From Lanius collurio (taxonomy: Eukaryota > Chordata > Aves > Passeriformes > Laniidae), in the NCBI GenBank assembly GCA_020086605.1, contig JACBWW010000012.1, positions 9,069,102 through 9,133,101 of the forward strand: a DNA stretch of 64,000 bases, given 5' to 3'. The position numbers and the translations under genes were made by a program. Of the stretch, positions 1 to 10,667 are shown in pieces (the first letter of the stretch is position 1; every line of letters begins with the position of its first letter). The notes beneath the pieces are model-generated. The model made no database searches. It was not told the DNA's origin and saw nothing but the letters and a program-made list of their open reading frames with translations.

Positions 1-1128
1 CTAAACTTTTCAAAGATTACATTAAAATTTTTTTCTTTACCCCTCGAGCTGTTTTAATGCTTTAAAATGTCAAGGAAAAGATCCTTTTGTCCCAAGAGTA
101 AGGAGGAGTTGGTAATGGAGAAGGAACAAAATATTTGAAAAACATATTTACAGAGTAATATAGCACCACAGGACAGCCCAGACAGAATGCCCTCAAAAGG
201 GACAATCTGAATTTAAACTTATTAATGAAAATACATTGCTTCAGAATAGATTGGGCTTTAGGTTGAAAAATGAAACCTTTCACCTTTGATTTGCCTCACT
301 AAATTCAGCTAAGGTTGGTAACAGCAGTGTATTCAGGGGAAGCTAGTGGTAGTCTCTTTTTTGTAAGTGGTTATCAGTGCCTCAAATGGCCTTCATTTGA
401 ACCTGTATTTATGGAGATGATTAAGAAAGTGGTGGTGAGAAAAACAGCTGAGGGGAAATTTTTGCCTGGAGTTCAATATTTGCAAACTTGGGGGAAGCCT
501 CTGTTGTCTATAGCCCACAAGTCCATCAGTAGCCTCATCTCACTTCATATTCCATACTGACTTGCCTATTGGTTTATCTCAGATTATGATTGCAACTTTG
601 TGACTTCATTTTTGCTAGTCTTCAAAGGCTGAGAGTTCCAAAATAAAAATAAAAGGTTTTTTTCTAGCTAAGACATCTAGGAACGGGAAAGCAGGGGAAG
701 AGCGTAAAGTGCATGAATGATAGTGAATTTACTCATCATCATGCTGTCTTTTTTGTTTGGTTGGTTGTTGTTGTTTCTTTTTCATTTAAAGTTTGTCTTG
801 CTCTGTGTATGGGATGAAAGCTGGTGTAATTTCATTGGCAGTTGCAGTTCATTGTCTGAAAGATGACTGTTGTATTTTTTTGACTGATACATCGACTCCC
901 TAATTTGCCCAAATACCATAATTCAGGATAGTGGAGTGCCACCCACTGGGTAAACAGTGAACCCTTGTAGATCCTATTGCACAAGATGTGTGATAGACTA
1001 GTGGCAACTAATTCTGCTCTAAGAAGTTGATTTGGAATCAAGGTAAAATTTGTTGAGGATCCTTTCTTTATCAAACCTTACTGTGATCAGGCACCTCGAC
1101 TTGGTTGATGGCAAAATTCAATGTGGAA
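1..1128. other. unique noncoding DNA, no gene recognised
   Basis: AT-rich sequence with no recognised repeat or exon. An open frame at 315-560 (+, 81 codons) has no recognisable domain, no splice context and no similarity that I know of. A short T/G low-complexity patch (TTG and TTTG units) lies at about 748-785. I see nothing else here. Confidence 0.6.
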
Positions 1129-2066
1129 TTGTAGAATCATTAAGGTTAGAAAAGACCTTTAGCCATTAACCCAGTACTGCCAAGCCCACCACCAAACCCT
1201 GTCCCTAACTTGCAGAGGGTGCACTCATCCCCCTTATCCAGATCATTGATAAAGATATTAAGCAGGTCTGTCCCCAACACTGAGCCTCAGGAATGCCTCT
1301 TGTGACCCTCTGCCAGCTGGATGTAACTCTATTCACCATCACTCTCTGGGCATGGCCATCCAGGAAGTATTTTACCCAGCAAAGTGTTTGCCTGTCCAAA
1401 CCACGAGAAGCCATTTCTCCAGGAGAATGATATGGGAAATGGTATCAAAGGCTTTACTAGTCCAGGTAATCAGCATCCACAGCCTTTCCCTCATCCACTG
1501 TGGGTCACCTTGTAATAGAAGGAGATCAGGTTAGTCAAGCAGGACCTGTCTTTCACAAACCCAAGCTGTCTGGGCCTGATGCCCTTGTTGTCCTATGTGT
1601 GCTGTGTGATGGCACTCAAGATCTGCTACAGAACCTCCCTGGCGCTGATATCCTGCTGGCAGGGGTGTAGCTCCCTGGACCCTCCTTCCTGCACTTCAAG
1701 TACATGGGTGTTGATTTGTTAACCTCTAGTCAACTGGGACCTCCCTAGTGATCCAGAACTGCTGATCAGTGATGGAAAGTACTTGGTGAGGATTTTGGCC
1801 AGCTGCCCCAGTACCCTTGTGAGATCCATTCATCCCCAAAAATGTGTGAATGTCTAAATGGTGTAGCAGGTCACTGACTGTTTTCCCAGGGATAAAGGGG
1901 TCTTCATTCTGCTCCTGTCCCCATCTTCCAGCTCAGGGGGCTGGGTGCCCAGAGAACAATAGGTTTTGGTGTTAAAGACTGAGGCAAAGAAGGCATTAAG
2001 TACTTCAGCCTTTTCCTCATCCTTTGTCATTCTGTTTCCCCCTGTACTCAGTGAAGGATATCCAGG
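1129..2066 (-). mobile_element. CR1 LINE fragment, internally deleted
   Basis: Minus-strand CR1 retrotransposon copy. At the 1129 end the text is the CR1 3' tail, with the usual 'tagaatcattaaggttagaa' start. From about 1213 onward it is ORF2 reverse-transcriptase sequence in reverse complement, running to about 2066. Avian CR1 has several hundred bases of ORF2 C-terminus and 3' UTR between these two parts, so this copy lacks an internal block. The break falls just before the FADD catalytic motif of the reverse transcriptase, so the copy is dead. It is heavily mutated (frameshifts and stops). I recognised the family from its conserved sequence; the subfamily is not assigned. Confidence 0.9.
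1205..1414 (-). pseudogene. CR1 ORF2 reverse-transcriptase remnant
   Basis: The translatable part of the CR1 copy at 1129-2066. On the minus strand an open stretch reads RGLDRQTLCWVKYFLDGHAQ and then RVMVN, matching the CR1 reverse transcriptase segment in which a 'W-(L/I)-x-x-W-L-x-x-R-x-Q-x-V-x-x-N' block precedes the 'G-(V/I)-P-Q-G-S' motif. Here that motif has become GIPEAQ and the frame shifts straight after it. The following NIFINDLD-type block is only readable in another frame, and the catalytic FADD block is absent. In an intact element this enzyme primes cDNA synthesis at the target site and is encoded with an N-terminal endonuclease. No such domain is left here. It has no coding potential today. 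Confidence 0.85.
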
Positions 2067-2863
2067 TACTTTTTGAATATAGATTGAATTCTGGATTTCT
2101 AAACAGTCTATACTGTGCTTTTTTTCAGTTCAAGTGCGATACTAGAGTCAAGGGATAGCTCTCTGTTCTGCTCATGCCTGTTAATGGTGAGACCTGTATT
2201 TCATGATTCACTATTCAAAACCAAAGTAAATCACTTCTGTTTGAATTGATACAATCTGCATATTGCCCCATCATGCCCAGCAGTTCTGGGTACACACACT
2301 GCTTTTTCCACAGATTCTGTTTCAGTTCAGAGTACCACTCTTGGATTTCTTTTGATTGACATATTTGAGAGAGACTTGGATTCCCTCATAAGAAGATGCA
2401 ACAAACTGGAAATTTTATGTGATTGCTGGTGCTTCACACTGGAGCCACAAGCTGACGAGACTGTGAGACACTAAAATATTTGTGACATGAATAATAAGAG
2501 AGTGCAGATACCATGCTCCACCTGTTAACCTCTGGTCTGAAGTAGTGATTTTTTGGCTCCAGAAGATATTTGTTATCTGAGTTACAAGCTTAAGATAGAT
2601 AGGACTACCTCATTTAAAGGACTGCCAAGGAATTCCCATTTTGATGCCTTAAGTGGCTAACTATGACTTTGTCAAATAAGGTTCTGTCCTCTTGAAGTTT
2701 TTTTGTAGGTAGACGGAACCCTGCTCTAAGCACAGTTGAGAGTTAATTGCCTCTGCATTTTATTAATTAACTATTTAAAGCTCTTGAACAAACATGCCTT
2801 TTCAGGGAGCATAAACTCATCTGACAGGCCGCTGAGAGCAGATCTCTTTCTGCAGTTGGTACA
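2067..2863. other. unique noncoding DNA
   Basis: Spacer between the CR1 copy and the Ty3/gypsy fossil. No open frame of note. The last 40 bases before 2864 may hold a faint upstream extension of the reverse transcriptase similarity (a D-L-x-x-x-x-L-V pattern near 2837-2862), too weak to annotate. Confidence 0.5.
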
Positions 2864-3248
2864 GGTAAATCCTGTCCTATTCCTTGCCATTCTAATGCTC
2901 TAGCAACATTCCAGCATTTTATTTACAAGTTTGAGAGGAAGATGTTAGACTAGGATGTAGCAGCATGTCTGGATGACACCCATATTTATTTTGGGAACCC
3001 AGAAACAACACAGTTGGCATGTTCAACTTGTCCTCAAATGCCTCCACCATAATAACCTGCTTGCCAAGCTGGAAAAATGTAAATGTGATCAGACGGTTGT
3101 GGAATTTGTGGGCTACGAAATTGCCCTTGGGGATGAACTGGGGAAGGTTCTCCATAAGATTGCTGCTGTGGTTGGCTGGGCTTCCCTGGGGGATATGTGG
3201 AGGAGTGTCTGTGGCTCAGAGTCCTTTGACAGATTTCACACACATTGA
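2864..3248 (+). pseudogene. Ty3/gypsy (sushi/chromovirus-like) pol fossil, RT domain
   Basis: A degraded reverse-transcriptase fragment of a Ty3/gypsy LTR retrotransposon on the plus strand. One frame from 2864 gives NALATFQHFI (2894-2923), the usual 'N-A-P-A-T-F-Q' block, then a KMLD block, an in-frame TAG at 2951, and CLDD (2966-2977) where the catalytic box is normally YLDD, followed by NPE. The frame then shifts between about 2995 and 3017. In the next frame come HVQLVLKCL, LLAKLEKC, and VEFVGY (near 3099-3116), which are the classical post-YLDD blocks 'H-V-x-x-V-L-x-x-L', 'L-x-x-x-x-E-K-C' and 'V-x-F-L-G-Y', and then a W-x-S-x-x-D and F-x-R-F pattern ending at a stop at 3246. Domain order and spacing are right. 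No LTRs, gag, RNase H or integrase could be recognised around it. The stop, frameshift and changed catalytic tyrosine show it is inactive. The LAKLEKC-type block suggests the sushi/chromovirus side of the family; that subgroup call is inference. Confidence 0.78.
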
Positions 3249-3946
3249 CCCAAAATGCAGAGATCTCAATGAGATGAGTCAGAGCCTGGATAGCAGTCTC
3301 ATTACTCCCTCTGTTTAGGACAGAGCACAATTTCTGTTTGGATAAACTCAGCCAAACCCATAAAGAACCAAACAATGTTTTCTGTTGTTCATGGAATCTC
3401 TTCCCTTTTCAGTGTTTTCCATGTCTTCCTCAGTGCTGGAGAAGATCATGACAAAATTTGGGGCGGGGTTTTCAGAATGAAAATATAAATTAATGTGTAG
3501 TAGCAGAGAGGCTGTTATCTAATATAGTCTCCTTGATAAGGAGTTACAGTCTCAACTTCAGTGTTCAGGAGCATTGCATAAAAACATCTGTAATAATTGA
3601 ATATTAGTGAGACTCCGGGACAAGCAAGAGGTAGAGGGCAAAGTGAGAATTATCTTTCCTTATGTTTTCTGTATTTCCTTTCCCACTTCACTATTCACTT
3701 TGTTGAGTATTACCTCCACTTCATATTTCATTTGAAGACTGTGTGGCTTCAGGAGAGATAAGCACACACACATGTTGCCAGTATCTTGTCTCCTCAGCAG
3801 GACTTTATTGAAAAACTTTCCCATTCACTATTTTCTAGGATATCACATTGCTCATAAGCCCTCAGCTTCTTCTCACTCCTCAGCCAAGATTTTCCACCTG
3901 TCCAGGAACCTTCAGACTGTGTAGTTGGGGGCATGAGAAGATGACC
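3249..3946. other. unique noncoding DNA
   Basis: No recognised feature. I looked here for an RNase H continuation of the Ty3/gypsy fossil and did not find one. A G-rich spot 'ggggcggggt' lies near 3461-3470. Confidence 0.5.
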
Positions 3947-3968
3947 TTTTTTTTTTTTTTTTTTTTTT
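3947..3968. repeat. poly(T) run, 22 bases
   Basis: Uninterrupted run of 22 T. It could be the complement of a retrocopy poly(A) tail, but the sequence to its right shows no recognisable retrocopied gene. Length may be uncertain in the assembly. Confidence 0.9.
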
Positions 3969-4656
3969 CTATTTGGTAGATTTGATATTCTGAGTGGAAG
4001 AAGTTTGAGAACCCCTGAAGGAGGAGAAATGTCACTTAATAGGGCTGTATTGGGAGTTGCTCATGCTTCACATCAATTTACATCTGGTTTAAAGTCCTCT
4101 GAAAGGGTTATGGGGTTTATCTGATAGAGACGTAGGGTAAAAATCTTCTATGTCTGAATTGCTGATTGATTGCATACAGTAGTACAACAAATAATTCTTA
4201 TTATGAGTCATAATTCACCTATGGGATTTCCCATGAGGCTTGAGAATAGATTTACGTAGGTTGCTTGGTGTTCCTTTTTACTTCTGCTTAGGAAGGGGAA
4301 AAAATTCCCATCTATATCATTGTTTTCAGAAAGATATTTCTTGTATAGAACTACTATTAAAGCCATGTTTCCAGTTTATAAAAACTGTCTGGTTTATATC
4401 TCTGTGACAAGGAAAGCTATTACCTCTCTGCGTATCCTTCTTTCTCAATATATGCTGTGCAGCAAGGGACCCTGCCCCAGCTACAGAAAACCTGTAAAAC
4501 AAGGCATATTACTGCTTATCTACAAGCACTTCATGGCTCAAGGAAATTCTCTGTCTGATTAACACCCAAGTATTAACTCCTTCACTGCTACTGACACTGG
4601 AAACTGAGCTGGCTGTAACAATTAAGTGCTTTTGTGACTCTGCCATTCTGCACCTC
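3969..4656. other. unique DNA with an unassigned 80-codon frame
   Basis: Contains an open frame at 4320-4562 (+, 80 codons) without recognisable motifs. It ends about 95 bases before an AATAAA signal, which makes the stretch look vaguely like a transcript end or an LTR, but no splice or promoter evidence supports a gene. Confidence 0.35.
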
Positions 4657-4662
4657 AATAAA
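4657..4662 (+). promoter_or_regulatory. possible polyadenylation signal AATAAA
   Basis: AATAAA in the context 'cacctcaataaagatgttgt', followed by a GT-rich stretch of the kind seen downstream of cleavage sites. In AT-rich DNA the hexamer is common by chance; what makes this one slightly better is the T/G-rich downstream element. It could be the R-U5 part of an old LTR or a chance match. Confidence 0.25.
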
Positions 4663-6280
4663 GATGTTGTTCTTGGAATTCTCTTCCGTATTAATTTGCT
4701 TGATACACCTTAAACTTTTTTCATTAATTTAAGCATCTTTGTTGCCTTTTGGTGAAGTGATAATAAAATTACAGATGAAGTGGTAGCAAAATCGTTCAGC
4801 TAAAAAGCAATTATTGTTTCTTCTGTACCTTTAATCAATAACATTTATCTCTGAAATACAATCATATGATGGACTTTATCAGTTAATAGTGGATGGGTGA
4901 GGCTCTTTTTATGGTTAATGGGTGATCTAAGAGGTGTCAAAGGGAGAATAATACCCGCCAAAGACAGCATCTAAAGCCTGGGAATATATTTGTGTTCATC
5001 TCTTTTAGTCTGTCTTTTTCTCTAATTACCTCACTTATCGTTTACTGTAGATTAGATTGTATCTTGTTGCCTTGTTAGAGGTATATTGGAGCTGCAACAC
5101 TAAAAAAACCTCCAAGAGACATTTTCTCCGAGTCCCCACTTTCACTGTGAAATTGGACAGTGTAGTGTATTCCTCTTCTGGTGCTGGACAGTACAGCTTA
5201 ATAGCTTAATATGTAGGAACAGCCAGCACACTTTATGCCTTATTTTAAAATTTTCTTGTAACAACCAAAGCTGAAGGAAAATATAGCTTCTTTTTACATA
5301 ATTGGTGCACTAGAAGGAAGAAGAAATGGAAAAGTGTCTTCTTCATCTCCCCTTATAAACGCTTATAATCTCTTCCTTATAAACAAAATTTCATGGTAAA
5401 GTTTCAGGGGCAGCAACAGGTTTACTCTAAATAAGAGCTGGCTTATAGTTTCAGTTTATGTTTGTTTCAGAATGAGAAGGATGAATCAACAGCACAAGTA
5501 TAAGAAAAAGCCTATATTACTGAAAAAATAGACTCTTCTCTATTTTCCCTTATGTCTTCTGAACAGGAAAGCCAGGGAATTGATACTCAGCGTGCTTGTT
5601 CTCCACAGCTCATTCTTCCACTATCTTTGTGGCTGGTTGGAGCATAAAAAAGTTTTTCCCTCCTCTGTTTTACTAAAGACTTAGAGCAATGCATTGACAT
5701 GTTTGCCTGAGAGTAAAAGTTTTATTAAAATGCAAGGATTCATTCAGGACAGAAGTCTAGATTTTAGGATTTTAGGTGCCTAAAGATCTGCTTTACTATT
5801 TTGGTTTTGGGTTAAAGTGGGTTAAGGGATTCAGCCATTGTGAGGGTTGCCTCTTTTGTTCAGCTGTCTCAACAGCCTCTGAGAAACTGAGAACTGCTGG
5901 AAAAGATCCATATCTTGTGTCAGAATTCTCTATAAAATACAGCCCACAAATTTTCCTAAGGCTTTTTTATGTAAATAAACCCTGCAAGTTTTCCAAAGGC
6001 AGGTGAAATGGAAAAGGCAATTACTGCTGAAATTCAACAACTACAGACAGAGATCTGCAGTCCCATTCCTGTTAGGTAGATGCTCTGTCCACATGAAATT
6101 ACCAGCTTCTACCTTCAGAGGTCTGCTGAGTCAAAAGACTGTTTCTGAATCTAATTGCAAAAGTGCTCAGACCTGCCTGTGGAGCCATTGCACTTACACA
6201 TAATAAGCAGACAATAAACTTTTCATAGTTTAAGAATATTTCCCTTTTTCATCTGAGAGCACCCCACCAAATGCTTCCGC
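4663..6280. other. unique noncoding DNA, TAAT-rich in its first part
   Basis: The stretch 4680-4900 is rich in TAAT and ATTA words and long A/T tracts, a composition often seen in vertebrate conserved noncoding elements, but conservation cannot be judged from one sequence. An open frame at 5776-6006 (+) has no recognisable product. At 5765-5790 there is a 'ttttaggtgcctaaagatct' phrase that resembles a short amniote palindromic repeat fragment. Confidence 0.4.
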
Positions 6281-6445
6281 TTCCCATTAAACAGCAAGAG
6301 GCACAGAGGTACTACAAGGTAATGCTGGAGAAGTCAGGGGAATTTGCCATCTTCCTGGTTTTCTTGTTCCAGGTCACATAGTGAATCAGTAGCTCAAACC
6401 TGGAGTTGAACTCTAGTCCCTTGACCCTTACCTATTTGCTCCAAA
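6281..6445 (-). mobile_element. MIR (CORE-SINE) fossil
   Basis: Minus-strand MIR-like remnant. 6281-6316 matches the 'cccatt..aca....gaggcacagagg' segment and 6370-6420 the 'aggtcaca.ag..a.tagta....aaacctgga.t.gaac' segment of the MIR consensus read in reverse. About 50 unrelated bases separate the two parts. MIRs are tRNA-derived SINEs that ceased moving long ago, so this copy predates modern birds. Assigned by eye. Confidence 0.6.
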
Positions 6446-6710
6446 CAGCAGACAGTGGAAAAATGTCTCCAAATGAATGTAAAGGGAAACAAAACCAGGC
6501 AGTTTATTGCCTCTGCTCACATATGCCTGTGAAATACACAAACTTCATAATTGGAAAGTGGTCAGTGAAGATAGTTTTACCATAAAGTGACTATTAAGAT
6601 GACAAGGGTATTACTATTTTCTCCTGATATTTACCCAGAAATTATGGGCCTTTGTTTAGTGACTCAGCTACACTGTGAGTTTGTGTGGATAACATGAAAG
6701 ATTTACACAA
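6446..6710. other. unique noncoding DNA
   Basis: No recognised feature. Confidence 0.5.
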
Positions 6711-6866
6711 GCATCCCTCCTTCCACTCAAACTCCCCTGCCTCTCATTCTGTGCCCCACTTGCTTCCTGCCTGCTGTTCACCCCTACCCGGTGCCTTCTA
6801 ATAGCTCTTCTCTCTCTGACCCCCATCACACCTCGGACTCCCTATTGTTTCTGCCTCATTTTGTTC
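6711..6866 (+). repeat. pyrimidine-rich tract, about 75% C+T
   Basis: Over about 150 bases the plus strand is roughly three-quarters pyrimidine (about 14 and 16 purines in the two full 60-base lines 6721-6840), and locally much more C-rich than its surroundings. It is not a simple tandem repeat. An AATAAA follows at 6876-6881. It may be an old degenerate CT repeat; no acceptor-exon pair could be identified beside it. Confidence 0.6.
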
Positions 6867-8589
6867 AAGTTTTCAAATAAAACATGTTTTCAGCCCTAAA
6901 ACAAGTCCTCAGGTAACTGACTCTTTCTCTTGGATATAGATAATTTCAGTGCTTTGTGAGTTCATGAAAATATCGTATATACTTTCATAGTGTATGCATC
7001 TATCAGAGAGAGATGTCATGCAGAGGAAATGAGCATTTTCTCTGTCTTAAGAACATTCTCATGTAATGCCTAATCTCCATTAGCTTCAGTGGACAAAATA
7101 TAAACCAATGGCAGCAGATGAAAAAGTCCTGCTTTAGCTTTGGCCTTACAAAGAGAACTGCGAACACCTGCCTGCTTGTGAAGCAGTCATGGCAGTGAAG
7201 AAGTATCCCAAGGAGTTGTGCAGAGGGCAGAGAGGACAGATGAACCCTGTGATGCCTCCTGACTGCTGATGTATCCTAAGATACACCTCTGTAGGTCAGA
7301 GTGAGCAGCCTCATGGGTGGAGGTGCAGGTTACATCCACAGGGTAATGAAGAGGTTAAAGTGGTTCTTCAAGCTCAGGGAGTGTCCCATGAGGTGTCATA
7401 TTAACACATCTGATACCTGTACATTACTATGAGCAGGACAAGTAAAAACCTGCTTAGGAGAAATTAAATTAAACAGTTGAAGGAAACAGTCATTTTTAAT
7501 AAGGAGCTTCTATATACAAAAAAGCCCATCCTGATACTTCATTATCTATTTATTCCTTTCAGTCACTCAATTTTATTTTATCCTTCATAATTGAAAGGGA
7601 GACAAAATCAAGTCTTTAAAAATAATCTGATGCCATGGTTTTGTGTAAACAATACTGGTGGAATGTAGGACTGGATGTTTGAATTCCTGGTCTCTAATAA
7701 TATTTTAGCTTTCTCTTTATTCCACTCAAAAGTATTTTCAGAGTCATGGGGTGATATAGTAGGGATTTTCTAAGGTAAGTATCAAGCTTTTGTGCAGGTC
7801 TGTAGCTGTTTCAGAACTTAACATATTGAAATAATGTAAAAGACCACTATTTCACCAAAACTCTTCCTGTGGTCATGTGTTACTGCACATGTAGTCCTAT
7901 TAATGTGAGTGGTGCAAGATGAAAGACACAGAAGTTAAACAGAACCCTCATGAGAGAGTATCTCCTTTTCCACTGCCTTCACTGTCTGTGGGCATCCCCA
8001 CTACTGCACGGGCTGTGTGCACAGCTCAGGGCTGGATGCTGCCTGTAATGTAATCGTTTCCCAGAGGATTAATTCTCAGCAGACTTGAAAAGCAGGGGAA
8101 ATTTAGGCCATAAACACTCTTGAAGGTCTCACATTGCTTTCTCCAAACCTGCCCTGTGCTTGTTTCAGAGGCTCGATGGTGAGCTGGGCTCTGAAGAAGC
8201 ACATGGGGAGACGCAGCATCAGGAGAGGATGACTGAGGAGAGACTTTGTGAAGTTTCTCCTTCTCTGAACTGGGATAATTAAGAAGTTACATCAGTTTGC
8301 CACGGCTGAAAGTCTGACCCATATGAGCAGAAATGCAAATTGGACATGAGAAACCAAACTTAGCATACTTGTCTTCATGCATGAAGGAGCACCTGGCAAT
8401 GGGCTGGAGGGAAAAGTCCTTGAAGCCAGTGAGAATCCTCCTGTCACTCTGCTGCCTCCTCAGTGGTGCAGCAGCAGAGGCACAGGGTACTTGGCCTTGT
8501 GTTGCTCCAAAAGATTTGTTCAGGAAAAAGATTGTTCTATTTTGTGAAGTTAATATTCATCAAATGTTAATGAAGATACATAACAAATA
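6867..8589. other. unique noncoding DNA
   Basis: No recognised gene or repeat. AATAAA at 6876-6881 is probably chance. An open frame at 8333-8590 (+, 85 codons) includes a leucine- and cysteine-rich segment (LLSLCCLLSG) but no recognisable family, splice site or downstream domain. Confidence 0.45.
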
Positions 8590-9070
8590 ATTATGACAAA
8601 CATACCATCTGATTAAGATGAAAGAGGATGACAATTCTTGTGAATTTTTAATCTAAAAAAATAAAGAACATTACATTAATAAGACTTAATTATATCATTA
8701 AATATTTAAATTTACTTTCCATAGTAGATTTTATTTTTATTTAACATATTTTGTTTTTAAATATTGCTAACATTTTTATGAGATTTGTTCATAAAACACA
8801 TAAACCGATATGGATTTGTGAGGCAAGAGGAATTTTAATGTCATGTATTCATTATATTGATCACAATTTCAATTTTATTTATCTTTTAAAAAAGCTAATA
8901 GAATCCTTTCACAGTTTATTATAATTCACAATATCTCCAGCTATAGATAAATATTTAATAGCGTTACTAATGCATCATGCACACAGTATTTATTAATTAG
9001 AAAATATGAATTACTAGTTGTACATTTCAATAATTTGCATTTAAAATTAATGCTACATTTTTCCAGGAAA
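8590..9070. other. extremely AT-rich block
   Basis: About 480 bases with very low GC: the lines 8641-8700 and 8701-8760 hold only 8 and 7 G/C bases in 60. There is no tandem period. Many TAAT/ATTA words and TTTAAA tracts are present. Candidates are a matrix-attachment-like region, a conserved noncoding element, or a relic of an AT-rich repeat; nothing in the sequence separates these. Confidence 0.75.
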
Positions 9071-9728
9071 CCACGATTAACTTTGTGAATCTGACTTCAG
9101 CTGTCTGAAGACAGGCAACCAAAAGTGCATGCTGCTAACCTAGCTGTCACCCCACAAGGCTGTGACCAACACGTTAAGAGAACTGTAAATATGAGAGGAT
9201 GCCACCTGACAGACACTAACACGTGCCCTGAAACACTGGCTTCAGAGAAAAGGAGACAAAACCCAAAGTTTCATCATTCCCTGATTTTCCTTGATAAAGC
9301 TAGAGAGCAGATTTGACAATGTGGTTCTGCCATGTAGTTCTAGGTAAAACTCACTCAGGTATCTTTGTCTGTCCAGCAAATTTTGGGATCAGATTGCTCA
9401 GCTTTCCTTGGCAAGAGAGGTGGCTGAGGAAGGAAGGGCTGGGGGGCAGAGGTTGGACAGGAGGAGGGGCAGAACTAGCTGATGAAAAGTAGTTTTGCTG
9501 GTATTCCAGGAAGCCAATGATAAAGATTTAAGTAGAGTTTCTCCTACTGTGTCAAAATTATGCAAGGTAACCTGAGACTTGTTCCTCCAAGATACTTGTT
9601 TAATATACAAGGAAGGTATTTAGGTCAGGTGCTAGACTGTAACTTTACCTTCACTTCAAAAAGGCAGTATCTGCCAAATCTTCCTTTTCTGTGAAATCAG
9701 ACTTTTTTTTCCCCAGCTAAACTACTGT
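9071..9728. other. unique noncoding DNA with a G-rich purine patch
   Basis: A purine- and G-rich patch lies at about 9418-9470 (runs of 3 and 6 G near 9436-9446). An open frame at 9125-9316 (+) is unassigned. Confidence 0.45.
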
Positions 9729-9815
9729 GTTTTTTTTGGTTGGGTTGTTTTTTTTGGTTTGTTTTTTTTTTTTTTTTTTTTTTTTGGTTTGTTTTTTTTG
9801 GTGGATTTATTATTT
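9729..9815. repeat. T-rich low-complexity tract with TTTGG units
   Basis: Runs of 8 to 24 T separated by GG or GGTTTG. The longest run is 9762-9785 (24 T). Open frames reported across such a tract, for example 9727-9948, give phenylalanine strings and are not genes. Confidence 0.9.
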
Positions 9816-10417
9816 TCAGCTGAAGTTTCCAGAAAGTCAGCAACTTCCTGATTTGTTGATTTTAGAAAAAAAACCCCTACTTTTTCTAAAAGAAGAAAAT
9901 TTTGTCACCAAGAGCAACTTCTCAGTAAGGTGTCTTAAATACAAATAACCTTCCTGGAACTGTTTGTTAGGCAGACATAGACATGAGAGACCAACCAGAA
10001 CCCTTCCTTAGGGATATCAATCTGTTTGATTAATCTGCAGTAAAAGAATGCATTTTACTATGTTGTTAAGTAATAACAGATATGAACTTGTCATTTAAGG
10101 CATGGATTGAGTATTTTTGAACCCCAGAGGTGGTTCAGTAAATGAAGAGGTTAGAAGTGGTACCAATGCTTCTTTAAATTTTTTACAAAAAGATTTTAAA
10201 AGGCTTTATAAAGTTTGCATTTTTACAGTACTTACAGCCTTTACCTATCAAACACTGGGTTGCATTTTCTGATAAAGCCACTAAAAGACCCATGTGTGTA
10301 AATATTTTTATTTTACTTCACTTTTGCCTTGTGTTTATGGAAAACTGTTGAATACAACCTACAGAAAATAGCTGTACAACTACATCAAGCTGTTTGCAGC
10401 TGTCACAGCTGTGCCAC
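9816..10417. other. unique noncoding DNA
   Basis: No recognised feature. Confidence 0.5.
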
Positions 10418-10519
10418 AGTGTATTTATATGTGTGTGTGTGCATATTGCTCTGTGTATGTGTGTGCATGCACAGACAGATACACAGATACAGCATTGTAG
10501 TCTGCATACGTGTGTGTAC
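10418..10519. repeat. imperfect (TG)n/(CA)n microsatellite
   Basis: Alternating TG/CA blocks, including six TG units at about 10430-10441 and further runs near 10455-10465 and 10510-10517, broken by TGCATGCACA-type stretches. Alternating purine-pyrimidine DNA of this kind can adopt left-handed form. The two overlapping open frames here are shadows of the repeat. Confidence 0.85.
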
Positions 10520-10648
10520 ACTGGGCATTTACAGTCATATGCACTCACCTACGTGAAAAACCACTAATAAAATTTTGCAGTAAAAATCCTGTATGTGATG
10601 GTCAACATACCGCTCCCTCCCGTAATGTTATAATTAGAGTAATAAAAG

Positions 10649-10667
10649 AAAAAAAAAAAAAAAAAAA
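10649..10667. repeat. poly(A) run, 19 bases
   Basis: 19 A directly after 'aataaaag' (AATAAA at 10641-10646). The signal is too close to the A run for a normal cleavage site (usually 10-30 bases), and no retrocopied coding sequence is visible to the left, so it is recorded as a simple A tract. Confidence 0.85.

Noticed and set aside
2919..3375. Minus-strand frames of 78 and 113 codons
   Set aside because: Antisense shadows of the Ty3/gypsy RT fossil.
9727..9948. 73-codon frame with phenylalanine strings
   Set aside because: Translation of a poly(T) tract.
10318..10556. Cysteine/histidine-rich frames on both strands
   Set aside because: Translation of a (TG)n/(CA)n microsatellite.
10641..10667. 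AATAAA plus poly(A) considered as a processed pseudogene end
   Set aside because: Signal is only two bases from the A run and no coding remnant lies upstream.
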